A DNA stretch of 64,000 nt from Tenacibaculum sp. (lineage in GTDB: Bacteria; Bacteroidota; Bacteroidia; Flavobacteriales; Flavobacteriaceae), in NCBI GenBank assembly GCA_022448525.1, contig JAKVCX010000004.1, positions 124,001 through 188,000 of the forward strand, read 5' to 3'. Under the pieces are notes generated by a model. That model made no database searches. It was not told where the DNA came from and saw nothing but the letters and a program-made list of their open reading frames with translations. How positions within the stretch are numbered: the stretch's first letter is position 1; each line of letters begins with the position of its first letter. The translations under genes and the position numbers were made by a program. Below are positions 1-8,407 of this stretch, piece after piece.

Positions 1-1072
1 GATCTGTAACTTTTTTATCATTAAAAACTCGAGTAGACTTTTTAATCTTTTTACCAAGTAGAGGAGAGGTGAGTTCACTATAATTCGTTAGCCTTTGTAA
101 AATTCCCGTAACTTTTGGATAAATATCGTTAGGTAAAAAAGTTGTATCAACTCTTGGATAAGTAACAACTTTCATTTCATAAAGTTTCTGAACTATTTTC
201 AAAGTTTCATCTGCCGAAAACCCGAATTTATTATTACAGTAAACTTGTAATCCTGTTAAATCAAAAAGTTTAGGTGCATAATCTTTTCCTTTTTTCTTTT
301 TAACAGAAACAATTTCAAAGTCTGATTCTTTTACTTTATCAGCAAAAGCTTGACCTTCTTCCTTTTTTAAAAAGCGACCTTCTTCACAATTAAAAATAGT
401 ATTTCTATATGTGGTTTGAAGCTCCCAGTATGGCTGTGGTTTAAAATTCTTTATTTCATTATGACGATTCACCAACATCGCCAAAGTAGGTGTTTGTACT
501 CTACCAATTGAAAGTACTTGTTTATAACCACCAAATTTTACAGTGTATAATCTAGTAGCATTTAATCCTAATAACCAATCACCAATAGCTCTTGAATAAC
601 CTGCATAGTACAAGTTATTGTAGTGTTCGTCTTCTTTTAAGTTGTCGAAACCTTCTTTTATGGCTTCTTCAGTAAGAGAAGAAATCCATAATCGTTGTAC
701 TTTTCCTTTGTAATTTGCTTGATTAATTACCCAACGTTGAATTAATTCTCCTTCTTGTCCAGCATCCCCACAGTTTATAACAACATCTGCTTTTTCAAAT
801 AAAGACTTTACAATTCTAAACTGTTTTTGTATCCCAGAATCTTCAGTAACTTTCGTTCCAAAGCGTTCGGGAAGCATAGGTAAATTGTTTAAATCCCAGC
901 TTTTCCAGTGAGGTTTATAGTCTTTTGGTTCAAGAAGTGTACATAAATGCCCGAAGGTATATGTAACAGCATATCCATTTCCTTCAAAGTATCCATCATG
1001 TTTGGTATTGGCACCCAAAATGTTAGCAATTTCTCTGGCAACACTAGGTTTTTCGGCTATACAAACTTTCAT
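1..1072 (-). CDS. topB: DNA topoisomerase III, type IA (3' end outside window)
   Basis: Type IA topoisomerase, which cuts one strand through a 5'-phosphotyrosine and helps resolve recombination and replication intermediates. The 357 codons present start with a TOPRIM domain (EKPSVAREI from residue 7; CGDAGQEGEL around residues 101-110, holding the metal-binding acidic residues). They continue through the gate region RVQTPTLAM to TYPRVDT, whose Tyr305 should be the catalytic tyrosine. The C-terminal part lies beyond base 1. The ATG at 1072 gives the family's usual N-terminus (MKVCIAEKPS). The gene is divergent from the small exported protein at 1179. Bacteroidota often carry TopB copies on mobile elements, but nothing here suggests one, so this may be the housekeeping copy. 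Confidence 0.93.
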   Translation of the reverse strand, partial: MKVCIAEKPSVAREIANILGANTKHDGYFEGNGYAVTYTFGHLCTLLEPKDYKPHWKSWDLNNLPMLPERFGTKVTEDSGIQKQFRIVKSLFEKADVVINCGDAGQEGELIQRWVINQANYKGKVQRLWISSLTEEAIKEGFDNLKEDEHYNNLYYAGYSRAIGDWLLGLNATRLYTVKFGGYKQVLSIGRVQTPTLAMLVNRHNEIKNFKPQPYWELQTTYRNTIFNCEEGRFLKKEEGQAFADKVKESDFEIVSVKKKKGKDYAPKLFDLTGLQVYCNNKFGFSADETLKIVQKLYEMKVVTYPRVDTTFLPNDIYPKVTGILQRLTNYSELTSPLLGKKIKKSTRVFNDKKVTD

Positions 1073-1178
1073 TTTACATTTTTAATCGCCGAAAAATAGT
1101 AAAATTGATATAATAATTCTATTTTTAACCGTTATTAAAATAGATTTAATAAAATTATAAATCCCTAAATTTAAAATT

Positions 1179-1625
1179 ATGAGAAAAGCATTTTTGTTGT
1201 TATTATTTGTAGTTTCTAGTGCAGCTTATTCGCAAATTGAGTTTATAGAAACTAGCCAAAGCGAAGTTGTTGGTAAGGTAAGTTATGTGTATTTGGAGAA
1301 AGTTGGAGAAAACGATTACAACTTCTTTTTTAAGAACATTAATGCAATTGGACATGAATATGTAAACTTTAGTTTTAAGAATGTTGATAATGATGTAGAT
1401 AAGCTTTATAATGGATTAATGCAAGGTTTCCAAGATGTTCCAAGAGATCCATTAAAAATGAAAGCAAACGGACAAATTGTTTGGTTAAAGTATACTAGAG
1501 AAGATGGAGAAGCTTTTTTACAAATTCAAATGACTAGTGGAGATAATCCGGTAGATGTTGATGAGAATGTAAAAGTTTCAAGATTATTAACAGCAGAAGA
1601 CGTTACAAAGCTATTTAAAAAGTAA
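1179..1625 (+). CDS. Small exported protein of unknown function
   Basis: A 148-residue protein that I do not recognise as a named family. It begins with a clear Sec signal peptide (charged MRK, hydrophobic LLLLFVVSSAAYS, likely cleavage after YSQ). The remainder is a soluble domain with a lysine-rich end and no cysteines or membrane segments, so it is probably periplasmic. It stands alone between topB (divergent) and thrC (convergent), and an intrinsic terminator follows the stop codon directly. Similar small proteins are common in Flavobacteriaceae, but I cannot assign a function. Confidence 0.8.
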   Translation: MRKAFLLLLFVVSSAAYSQIEFIETSQSEVVGKVSYVYLEKVGENDYNFFFKNINAIGHEYVNFSFKNVDNDVDKLYNGLMQGFQDVPRDPLKMKANGQIVWLKYTREDGEAFLQIQMTSGDNPVDVDENVKVSRLLTAEDVTKLFKK

Positions 1626-1648
1626 AAGTAATAAGTTTTGAAATTATG

Positions 1649-1676
1649 AAAAGTCCGAGAGTTATCTCGGACTTTT
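1649..1676 (+). terminator. Intrinsic terminator after the gene at 1179
   Basis: A perfect 12-bp stem (arms 1649-1660 and 1665-1676, loop GTTA) is followed by a run of seven T's on the plus strand. It ends against the stop codon of thrC, which runs the other way, so it may work for both genes, but the T-tract is better on the plus strand. Confidence 0.85.
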
Positions 1677-1677
1677 T

Positions 1678-2961
1678 TTATTTGTTGAGGAATTTTTTTA
1701 ATTCTTCGTATGAGCTGATTTTAATGGAATGTTTTTCTTTTTTTACCAATTCAGCAATATCTTTCGGAATCTCAATTTTTAAATTTAATGTTTCCTCTAC
1801 AACATCTAAAAACTTTACAGGATGAGCTGTTTCAAGGAAAACTCCATATTCATCATGCTGTAAATTATGTTTTTCCAGTCCCAAATAACCAACCGCTCCA
1901 TGCGGGTCTGCAATGTAATTTGTTTCTTGATAGATTCTTTTCATAACCTCTTTAGTTGAGTTATCATCAAAAGAATACGAAGAAAATCCACTTTTTAAAG
2001 ATTCAAAACTTTGATTAAAAAGCTGTTGTATTCGAATAAAATTACTCGGATTACCTACATCCATGGCATTTGAAATAGTAGCTTTTGAAGCTTTTGGAGT
2101 ATATTTCCCATTTTTCATAAACTCAGGAACAGTATCATTAACATTTGTAGCTGCGATAAAATGACGGATAGGTAATCCTAATTTTTGAGCCATAAGTCCG
2201 GCACAAATATTTCCAAAATTTCCACTTGGAACAGAAAAAACTACATTAGGGTGACTTTTGTGTAGTTGTTTATAAGCAAAGAAATAATAAAACATTTGAG
2301 GTAACCATCTTGCAACATTTATTGAGTTTGCCGAAGTAAGAGTTCTAGAAATTCCATCATCTAGAAATGCTGTTTTCACCATATCTTGACAATCATCAAA
2401 TACTCCATCAACTTCTAAAGCAGTAATGTTTTGTCCTAAAGTAGTTAATTGTTTTTCTTGAATATCGCTAACTTTTCCACTAGGATATAAAATTACCACA
2501 TCAACGCCTTTTACTCCTAAAAAACCATTGGCCACAGCACCACCAGTATCGCCTGATGTTGCAACTAACACAGTTACGTCGTTTGAATTATCTTTATTAA
2601 AATAACCTAAACATCTTGCCATAAAACGTGCACCAACATCTTTAAAAGCTAATGTTGGACCGTGAAAAAGTTCTAAACTTCCAATGTTTTCTTTCACTTT
2701 TACAACGGGAAAATCAAATGAAATAGTTTCTGATACTATTTGTTTTAAAATATCCTCAGGAATTTCATTTCCTACAAATTGTCTAATTGCTTCGAAGGCA
2801 ATCCCTTCATTTGAATACTCACTAATATTATCAATAAAGTTTTTTGAAAGGGGTGTGATATTTTCAGGAAAATATAATCCTCTGTCAGGAGCTAATCCAT
2901 TTATTACAGCATCTTTAAAAGAAACAGGTTCTGATTTTTGATTAAGACTAAAATAGTTCAT
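1678..2961 (-). CDS. thrC: Threonine synthase
   Basis: PLP-dependent enzyme that converts O-phosphohomoserine to L-threonine, the last step of the pathway. The 427-residue length is normal for the bacterial class. The PLP-binding lysine is Lys107 in GPTLAFKDVG, and the phosphate-binding SGDTGGAVA and VPSGNFGN segments are intact. The N-terminus has the family's RGLYFPE motif. It is third in the thrA-thrB-thrC operon, starting two bases after the thrB stop codon, so it is presumably translationally coupled and under the thr leader at 6442-6537. Confidence 0.97.
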   Translation of the reverse strand: MNYFSLNQKSEPVSFKDAVINGLAPDRGLYFPENITPLSKNFIDNISEYSNEGIAFEAIRQFVGNEIPEDILKQIVSETISFDFPVVKVKENIGSLELFHGPTLAFKDVGARFMARCLGYFNKDNSNDVTVLVATSGDTGGAVANGFLGVKGVDVVILYPSGKVSDIQEKQLTTLGQNITALEVDGVFDDCQDMVKTAFLDDGISRTLTSANSINVARWLPQMFYYFFAYKQLHKSHPNVVFSVPSGNFGNICAGLMAQKLGLPIRHFIAATNVNDTVPEFMKNGKYTPKASKATISNAMDVGNPSNFIRIQQLFNQSFESLKSGFSSYSFDDNSTKEVMKRIYQETNYIADPHGAVGYLGLEKHNLQHDEYGVFLETAHPVKFLDVVEETLNLKIEIPKDIAELVKKEKHSIKISSYEELKKFLNK

Positions 2962-2963
2962 AA

Positions 2964-3893
2964 TTACTTTTTTTCTAGAATTTTAACTCCTTGAGTGTTT
3001 ATTTTTGAATAGACCATTGTAAAATCTATATTCTTGTCCTTGTAGCTTTCTTCTATTGCTCGGAAAACATTTTTTGCATTTTCTTCGCCTTTGCATAGAG
3101 CAAAAATTGTAGGTCCTGAACCAGAAATACCAGCACTTAATGCTCCAGCTTCGATCGCAGCATTTTTTACTTTATCGAAATGAGGAATTAAGTGTTTTCT
3201 GGCAGGTTCAACAATAATATCTTTTAATGAGTTAGCAATAATGTCATAGTTAGCGGAATATAATCCGCTAATTAAACCACCAACATTGGCCCACTGTGTT
3301 ACAGCGTCAGTTAAAGGAATATTTTCAGGTAGAACATCTCTAGCGTCTTTAGTTCTCACTTTTACTTGGGGATGAATTGCAACAAGCATTAATTCTTTAG
3401 GAACAGGAATTTTTACAATTGAAAGAGGTTCATATTGTTGAACTAAAATGAAACCTCCATAAATGGCAGCAGCTACATTATCTGCAATTTCAGAACCACA
3501 AGCAACTTTTTCACCATACATGGCGAATTTCGTGAGTTCTAAAGGAGTGAAAGGTTTATCTAAAAGTTCGTTAACAGCAACAGCAGCTCCGGCAGCACTG
3601 GCTGCGCTACTACCAAGTCCGCTTCCAGGGGAATATCCTTTTTCTATAGAAATTTCAATTCCAAAGTCAACGGGATATTTTTCTAACATCTTTAGAGTAA
3701 CAGCACTTGCTACATTTTTATCTACATCATAAGGTAGATTTGCGCCTTTGATATCTATAATTTTAACTTCTTTCGATGAAGTTTTTCTAAAAGTCATTGT
3801 ATCACCTAAATCGTTTACAGCAAAACCTAAACAATCAAATCCACAAGAAACATTGGCTACAGTGGCTGGAGAAAATATTTTTATTTGATTCAT
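2964..3893 (-). CDS. thrB: Homoserine kinase
   Basis: GHMP-family kinase that phosphorylates L-homoserine to O-phosphohomoserine. The ATP-binding GHMP motif GSGLGSSAASAAGA is intact, as are the N-terminal PATVANVSCGFDCLG segment and the C-terminal GAGISGSGPTIFAL glycine-rich loop. I chose the ATG at 3893 (MNQIKIFSPA, 309 residues), which matches family N-termini. An upstream in-frame ATG at 3914 would add seven residues and overlap the end of thrA. From 3893 the gap to thrA is seven bases. It is the middle gene of the thr operon. Confidence 0.95.
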   Translation of the reverse strand: MNQIKIFSPATVANVSCGFDCLGFAVNDLGDTMTFRKTSSKEVKIIDIKGANLPYDVDKNVASAVTLKMLEKYPVDFGIEISIEKGYSPGSGLGSSAASAAGAAVAVNELLDKPFTPLELTKFAMYGEKVACGSEIADNVAAAIYGGFILVQQYEPLSIVKIPVPKELMLVAIHPQVKVRTKDARDVLPENIPLTDAVTQWANVGGLISGLYSANYDIIANSLKDIIVEPARKHLIPHFDKVKNAAIEAGALSAGISGSGPTIFALCKGEENAKNVFRAIEESYKDKNIDFTMVYSKINTQGVKILEKK

Positions 3894-3900
3894 CTCTAAT

Positions 3901-6342
3901 TTAATTATTTGCAACTCGAATTACATCAGCAAAAATACCTGAAGCAGTTACATCAGCACCTGCACCAGCTCCTTTAATTTGTAAAGGTTGAATAGGATAA
4001 CGATCAGTAAAAAACAGTACGATATTATCACTTCCCTCTAAATTGTAAAAAGGATGATTTGATGGAATATGTTGTAATCCAACTTTCGCTTTTCCATTTT
4101 CAAATTCAGCTACATATTTTAATTTACAGCTTTCTGAGTTAGCCTTTGCATAAATTTCTTGAAAATGAGATTCAAACTTAGTCAAACTAGCATAAAACTC
4201 ACTATTGTTCGAAGTTTTTAAACTTTCCTTAGGTAAGAACGAATTGTTGTCAATATCGCTAAGCTCTAATTCATAACCACTTTCTCTGGCAAGAATTAAA
4301 ATTTTACGAGCAACATCAACTCCACTTAGATCAATTTTTGGATCTGGTTCAGTATAACCTTCTTCTTGCGCTTGTTTAACAATATCATGGAAAGTAACAT
4401 CGCTTTTAAAATTATTGAAGACAAAATTTAAACTTCCTGATAATACAGCTTGAATTTTATGAACTCGATCGCCAGAAGCAATTAAGTTTTTAAGTGTGTC
4501 AATAATTGGTAATCCTGCACCAACGTTAGTTTCAAACAAAAATGGAGCATTAAATTTATTAGAAACCTTTTTCAAAGTTTTATAGTTTTGTAATTCAGAA
4601 GCACAAGCTATTTTATTACAAGTGACAACGGCAATATTACTTTCTAAATAATGCTGATACATTTTAGAAACTTCTTCGTTAGCAGTATTGTCTACAAAAA
4701 CACTATTTCGCATGTTGTATTTTCTCGAACGTTCTAAGAAGCTATCAAGACTTGTTGGTTCTCCTTCGTTTATTAATAAATTTTTCCAATTGCCTAGGTC
4801 AATTCCGTTTTCATTAAAAAACATTTTAGTAGAATTCGAAAGTCCAATTACTCGGATATTTATTTTTAAGTTAGATTGTAAATAATCCTTTTGTTGCTGT
4901 AATTGAGCTAAAAAACGATTTCCTACGTTTCCGACACCAGTAACAAATAAGTTTAATTGTTTTACATTGTCTCCAAAGAATTGTTCATGTAATGTGTTTA
5001 ATGCTTTTTTAGCATCTTTTCTTTTAATAACAGCGGATATGTTTTTTTCTGAAGCTCCTTGAGCGATAGCTCTAATATTGACATTATTCTTTCCTAAAGA
5101 GCTAAACATTTTACCACTTAATCCTTGATGATTTTTCATATTATCACCAACTATAGCAATGATACTTAGATCATTTTCAATAATAACAGGATCAATTTTA
5201 TGTTGATTTATTTCGTTTTCAAATTTTTTAGAGATGCTTTTAACAGCTTTTTCTGCATCTTCTTCCAAAACACCAACACAAATAGTATGCTCAGAGGAAG
5301 CTTGAGTAATTAAAATTACGTTTACGTCATCATCAGATAATGATTCAAAAAGTCTTTTTGAAACCCCAGACATTCCAACCATTCCACTTCCTTCTAATGT
5401 TAGTAGAGAAATGTTTTCAACGTGAGTAATTCCTTTAACAGGTGAATTTTTCTCGGATAGTTGTGTAATTAAAGTACCCTCTTTTTCAGGTTCGAAAGTA
5501 TTTTTTATCCACACCGGAATTTTCATTTCTCGAACCGGCTGAATTGTTGGTGGGTATATTACTTTGGCTCCAAAATGAGACATCTCCATTGCTTCTTCAT
5601 AAGAAATATGTTGAATAGGTTTAGCTTGCTTAACTATAGATGGATTTGCCGTATACATTCCACTAACATCCGTCCAAATTTGTAATTCATTGGCATGAAT
5701 GGCAGCAGCATAAATTGATGCAGTATAATCAGATCCTCCACGACCTAGAGTTGTAGTTTGTCCGTCATAACATTTTGCTATAAATCCAGGAAGCACAACA
5801 ACTTGATAAGAATTGTCACCAAAGAAAGACGAACAATTACTAAAAGTTGTTTCAAAATCTACTTGGGCTTTTAAGTAATTGTCATCAGTAATAATTAAAT
5901 CCTGACTATTTTTAAATGTAGCGTTTAAAGACGTTTTTGCTGCTTCTGAAATAATGTAGGATGATAAACGTTCACCAAAACTACTAATCACAGCTTTGGC
6001 TTTGGGACTCAATTCTTCCAATAAATAACAACCTTTATAAAGAGTTTTTAATTGATTGAATTGTTTATTAACATGTTCAATAACTTCTGAGTTATTTTGA
6101 AGAGTAAGATGCTCGATAGTTTCATAATGATGTTTTTCAACTTCATTAAGAATATTTAAATAGTCATCTTTTTTTCGTTGTGCTAGTTCAGCACTTTTTA
6201 ATAAATTATCTGTGGTTTTACCAAAAGCAGATACAACTACAGCAAGTTTATCTTCTTGTGCGTTTTTAGCAATAATTTGTAATACTTTTTGGATGTTTTT
6301 ATGATCTCTGACTGATGAACCTCCGAATTTTAGGACTTTCAT
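3901..6342 (-). CDS. thrA: Bifunctional aspartate kinase / homoserine dehydrogenase
   Basis: Fused enzyme for the first and third steps from aspartate to homoserine. The 813 residues have the usual order: an aspartokinase domain starting MKVLKFGGSSV, with GRGGSDYTA in its active site; two ACT-type regulatory domains at roughly residues 310-465, the expected site of threonine feedback; and a homoserine dehydrogenase domain starting at the Rossmann motif VTGVGNVGNRF and including the GAGLPIIDTL substrate segment. It is the first structural gene of the operon, 93-100 bases downstream of the leader-peptide hairpin, which suggests transcription attenuation in addition to allosteric control. Confidence 0.97.
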   Translation of the reverse strand: MKVLKFGGSSVRDHKNIQKVLQIIAKNAQEDKLAVVVSAFGKTTDNLLKSAELAQRKKDDYLNILNEVEKHHYETIEHLTLQNNSEVIEHVNKQFNQLKTLYKGCYLLEELSPKAKAVISSFGERLSSYIISEAAKTSLNATFKNSQDLIITDDNYLKAQVDFETTFSNCSSFFGDNSYQVVVLPGFIAKCYDGQTTTLGRGGSDYTASIYAAAIHANELQIWTDVSGMYTANPSIVKQAKPIQHISYEEAMEMSHFGAKVIYPPTIQPVREMKIPVWIKNTFEPEKEGTLITQLSEKNSPVKGITHVENISLLTLEGSGMVGMSGVSKRLFESLSDDDVNVILITQASSEHTICVGVLEEDAEKAVKSISKKFENEINQHKIDPVIIENDLSIIAIVGDNMKNHQGLSGKMFSSLGKNNVNIRAIAQGASEKNISAVIKRKDAKKALNTLHEQFFGDNVKQLNLFVTGVGNVGNRFLAQLQQQKDYLQSNLKINIRVIGLSNSTKMFFNENGIDLGNWKNLLINEGEPTSLDSFLERSRKYNMRNSVFVDNTANEEVSKMYQHYLESNIAVVTCNKIACASELQNYKTLKKVSNKFNAPFLFETNVGAGLPIIDTLKNLIASGDRVHKIQAVLSGSLNFVFNNFKSDVTFHDIVKQAQEEGYTEPDPKIDLSGVDVARKILILARESGYELELSDIDNNSFLPKESLKTSNNSEFYASLTKFESHFQEIYAKANSESCKLKYVAEFENGKAKVGLQHIPSNHPFYNLEGSDNIVLFFTDRYPIQPLQIKGAGAGADVTASGIFADVIRVANN

Positions 6343-6431
6343 TTTGAATGAATTATGATAAAAAAATAATTTGAATGTGATTGTTTCTCTGTTTTACAGA
6401 AAACAAAATATACCGAAGAATTATATGTAAA

Positions 6432-6451
6432 TAAAAACCCCCTAAAGGGTT
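6432..6451 (-). terminator. Attenuator-like hairpin in the thr leader
   Basis: On the minus strand AACCC (6451-6447) can pair with GGGTT (6440-6436), followed by T's. The 5' arm overlaps the last Thr codons of the leader peptide and the loop contains its TAG stop, so translation and hairpin formation should compete. The stem is short (5 bp, perhaps one more G-U pair), so strength is uncertain. Confidence 0.6.
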
Positions 6452-6537
6452 GTAATAATTGTAGAAATTGTTGTGTAAGCAAATACAAACGTAGAAGTTA
6501 CGTCCGTAATAATAATATTTGAGTTGCTTACTTTCAT
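6442..6537 (-). CDS. thrL: thr operon leader peptide (Thr/Ile-rich)
   Basis: A 31-codon reading frame, ATG at 6537 to TAG at 6442, ending about 100 bases before thrA. Eight of its codons are Thr and six are Ile, with runs Ile-Ile-Ile-Thr, Thr-Thr-Ile, and a Thr-Ile-Ile-Thr-Thr end. These are the two end products made from the thrA pathway. The composition, position and overlap with a terminator-like hairpin are the hallmarks of a translation-attenuation leader peptide. The RNA has further pairing: GTAAGCAA (6531-6524) is complementary to TTGCTTAC (6482-6475), enclosing a smaller ACGTA/TACGT hairpin (6503-6489). The symbol is by analogy with E. coli; the sequence itself is not homologous. Confidence 0.8.
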   Translation of the reverse strand: MKVSNSNIIITDVTSTFVFAYTTISTIITTL

Positions 6538-6542
6538 CGGGT

Positions 6543-6572
6543 TAAAAGTACTATTAATTTCGATATAAACAA
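6543..6572 (-). promoter_or_regulatory. Putative thr operon promoter
   Basis: Minus-strand TTG (6572-6570), exactly 19 bases, then TACTTTTA (6550-6543), one base from the Bacteroidota consensus TTG-N19-TAnnTTTG. The expected transcription start is at or within a base or two of the leader ATG at 6537, so the leader peptide could be translated from a nearly leaderless mRNA. Confidence 0.55.
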
Positions 6573-6602
6573 ATCTTTTAAGTACAGGTTAGGGGGGAAG
6601 TC

Positions 6603-6623
6603 ATAAATAAGAGTCTTATTTAT
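6603..6623. repeat. Perfect 21-bp palindrome upstream of the thr promoter
   Basis: Arms ATAAATAAGA and TCTTATTTAT flank a single G (6613). It lies between the 3' end of the reductase gene and the thr promoter, about 30 bases upstream of the -33 element. It could be a regulator-binding site, or a weak AT-only terminator for the gene at 6724. The rest of the 6343-6723 gap is AT-rich with nothing else I can support. Confidence 0.5.
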
Positions 6624-6723
6624 TTCATTATTCGTAAAATAGTGTATTTAATAATTGTGAATTTAAAATATTGATTTGTAATATGTTGAACGAATTCTGA
6701 AATAGATAAAAATAACGTTATCG

Positions 6724-7725
6724 TTAATTTTTGTAATTCCAACTATTTTTTAAATAGTGAAATGCCTCGATTAAGGCTTGTTTTGAAGTTTTAGGAGAAA
6801 ATCCCAATTCATTTTTGGCTTTGCTTATATCATAATCTTGTTTTAAACCATAAAACATATCGATATATTCTTTTTGTAATAGAGGTTCTTTTCTAGTTAT
6901 TTTACTATGAATTCGCATAAAGAATGCAATAAAATAAAGTAAGGTTTTTGGAATTTTTGGTGGTGTTTTTAAATTCAATTCTGGGAATTCTTGCGAAGCG
7001 ATTAAAACGCTATCTTGAATAGAAGTATGATTTTCGTTGGCCAAAATGTAACGTTCTCCATTTTTACCTTTATTCATGGCAAGATACATTCCTCGAGCCA
7101 CATCTTTTACGTCAATCCAATTTAAAGTAATATTTGTATCGGCAATTATTTCTCCATTTAAAATCTGATAAACAAGTTTGTTAGAATAACTTAGTTTATG
7201 TGCTGTACTACCAATCATGGCAGATGGTAATACAATGATAGTTCTAATGTTGAATTTTCTGCTAAGATCTAATGCAAGTTTTTCAGAATCATTTTTTGAA
7301 TTGTAATACCAATTTCTTCGATCTGAATTATAACCGTTATTTTCTTTTGCAGGAAGCTTGTTGAAGTTTAAAGCTGCGACTGAACTTACATAAACGATAT
7401 TTTTAATATCTGATTTATGTGCTGCCTGAAATAGTATTCTGGTTCCTTGTACATTATTGTTATAGTCTTTTACAGGATTGTTAGACCACATTTTAAAAGA
7501 AGCAGCAACTGCGTATAGATGGGTAACATTCTTAAAAGCTTTTATCATTGATTCTTCTTTAGTAATATCAACAATAGCGATTTCGCATCCTAATTCTTTA
7601 AGAATATGCACGTTTTTTGGGTTTCTACAAGTTGCAATTACGCGTTCACCTTTATCAATTAAAAATTTGCATAAGTTGTATCCTAAATGACCATTTGCAC
7701 CACTGACTAAAGAAAGTTTGTTCAT
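6724..7725 (-). CDS. NAD(P)-dependent epimerase/reductase, extended SDR family
   Basis: Extended short-chain dehydrogenase resembling dihydroflavonol-4-reductase-like proteins. The N-terminal Rossmann motif GANGHLG, the acidic patch around VDITKE and the YVSSVAALNF segment are present. In the active site, NWYYNSKNDSEK supplies the Tyr-x3-Lys pair. The ATG at 7725 (MNKLSLVSGANG, 333 residues) puts the nucleotide-binding motif at the usual distance from the start; an upstream ATG at 7755 would add ten polar residues. The substrate cannot be read from sequence. It lies 53 bases downstream of a Crp/Fnr-type regulator on the same strand, possibly as a two-gene unit. Confidence 0.85.
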   Translation of the reverse strand: MNKLSLVSGANGHLGYNLCKFLIDKGERVIATCRNPKNVHILKELGCEIAIVDITKEESMIKAFKNVTHLYAVAASFKMWSNNPVKDYNNNVQGTRILFQAAHKSDIKNIVYVSSVAALNFNKLPAKENNGYNSDRRNWYYNSKNDSEKLALDLSRKFNIRTIIVLPSAMIGSTAHKLSYSNKLVYQILNGEIIADTNITLNWIDVKDVARGMYLAMNKGKNGERYILANENHTSIQDSVLIASQEFPELNLKTPPKIPKTLLYFIAFFMRIHSKITRKEPLLQKEYIDMFYGLKQDYDISKAKNELGFSPKTSKQALIEAFHYLKNSWNYKN

Positions 7726-7778
7726 TTTTGTTTTTTTCCAAAATTCTGAATTCAAGGAAATTTAAAAAATGACAAATG

Positions 7779-8345
7779 TTAGAAAATTTGTTTACGTATT
7801 CTACTAAGAGAAGAAGGAGCAATTCCTAAAAATGAGGATAAATCATTTACAGATACTTCTCGAACTAGTTTAGGATTACTATCCATTAATTTTAAATAAC
7901 GTTGTTTTGCAGTTAACTTTCTAAAATCAGACAATCTTTCCATTTTACAATTAATAGCTTCTTCCATAATTGTGTTGATTAAAACTTGGAAATCAGGAAA
8001 CTCTTTTAAAATATAATCAAAGTTGTATTTAGAAAGTACATAAACTTCACAATCGGTAATTGCTTGGAATGTTTGTAATGTTTTAGTTTGAGTTTTGAAG
8101 TTCTCAAAATCTGTGAAGAAGTTATTTTCCTCTACTAGATGTTGAACAATTTCATTACCATTTTCAATTTCATACCCCTTTACAATTCCTTTAGTAAGAA
8201 AATAGATATTACTCACTTTTCGATTTTGATTTAAAAAGCAAAAATTTCTTGGAACCCTTTCAAAAGAGAACATACTTTCAATGAGATTGGTTTCATTCTC
8301 ATTTAATGTAATACTGTTTTTTATGAGTGTAAGAAGTGTGTTCAT
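7779..8345 (-). CDS. Crp/Fnr-family transcriptional regulator
   Basis: A 188-residue protein with an N-terminal cyclic-nucleotide-binding-like beta-barrel (about residues 20-115) and a C-terminal helix-turn-helix, VNDLSSFLGIAPSSLSRIRKQ. Cysteines do not form an Fnr iron-sulphur pattern, and the strict cAMP-binding residues are not evident. The abbreviated wHTH at the very end is typical of the large group of Crp-like regulators in Bacteroidota with unknown effectors. It precedes the SDR reductase and may control it. Confidence 0.85.
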   Translation of the reverse strand: MNTLLTLIKNSITLNENETNLIESMFSFERVPRNFCFLNQNRKVSNIYFLTKGIVKGYEIENGNEIVQHLVEENNFFTDFENFKTQTKTLQTFQAITDCEVYVLSKYNFDYILKEFPDFQVLINTIMEEAINCKMERLSDFRKLTAKQRYLKLMDSNPKLVREVSVNDLSSFLGIAPSSLSRIRKQIF

Positions 8346-8359
8346 TCGTTATTAAATAA

Positions 8360-8387
8360 AAAACGCAACAAAAAATTGTTGCGTTTT
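8360..8387 (-). terminator. Intrinsic terminator after the M1 peptidase at 8408
   Basis: Perfect 12-bp stem AAAACGCAACAA/TTGTTGCGTTTT (8360-8371 and 8376-8387), loop AAAA. On the minus strand it is followed by a T-rich run, so it terminates the metallopeptidase transcript. Confidence 0.85.
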
Positions 8388-8407
8388 AATATTATTGAAA
8401 CAGATGT

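Noticed and set aside
2684..2941. A plus-strand reading frame opposite thrC
   Set aside because: It lies wholly antisense to a well-supported gene and its translation shows no recognisable domain; the same holds for other long antisense frames in the window.
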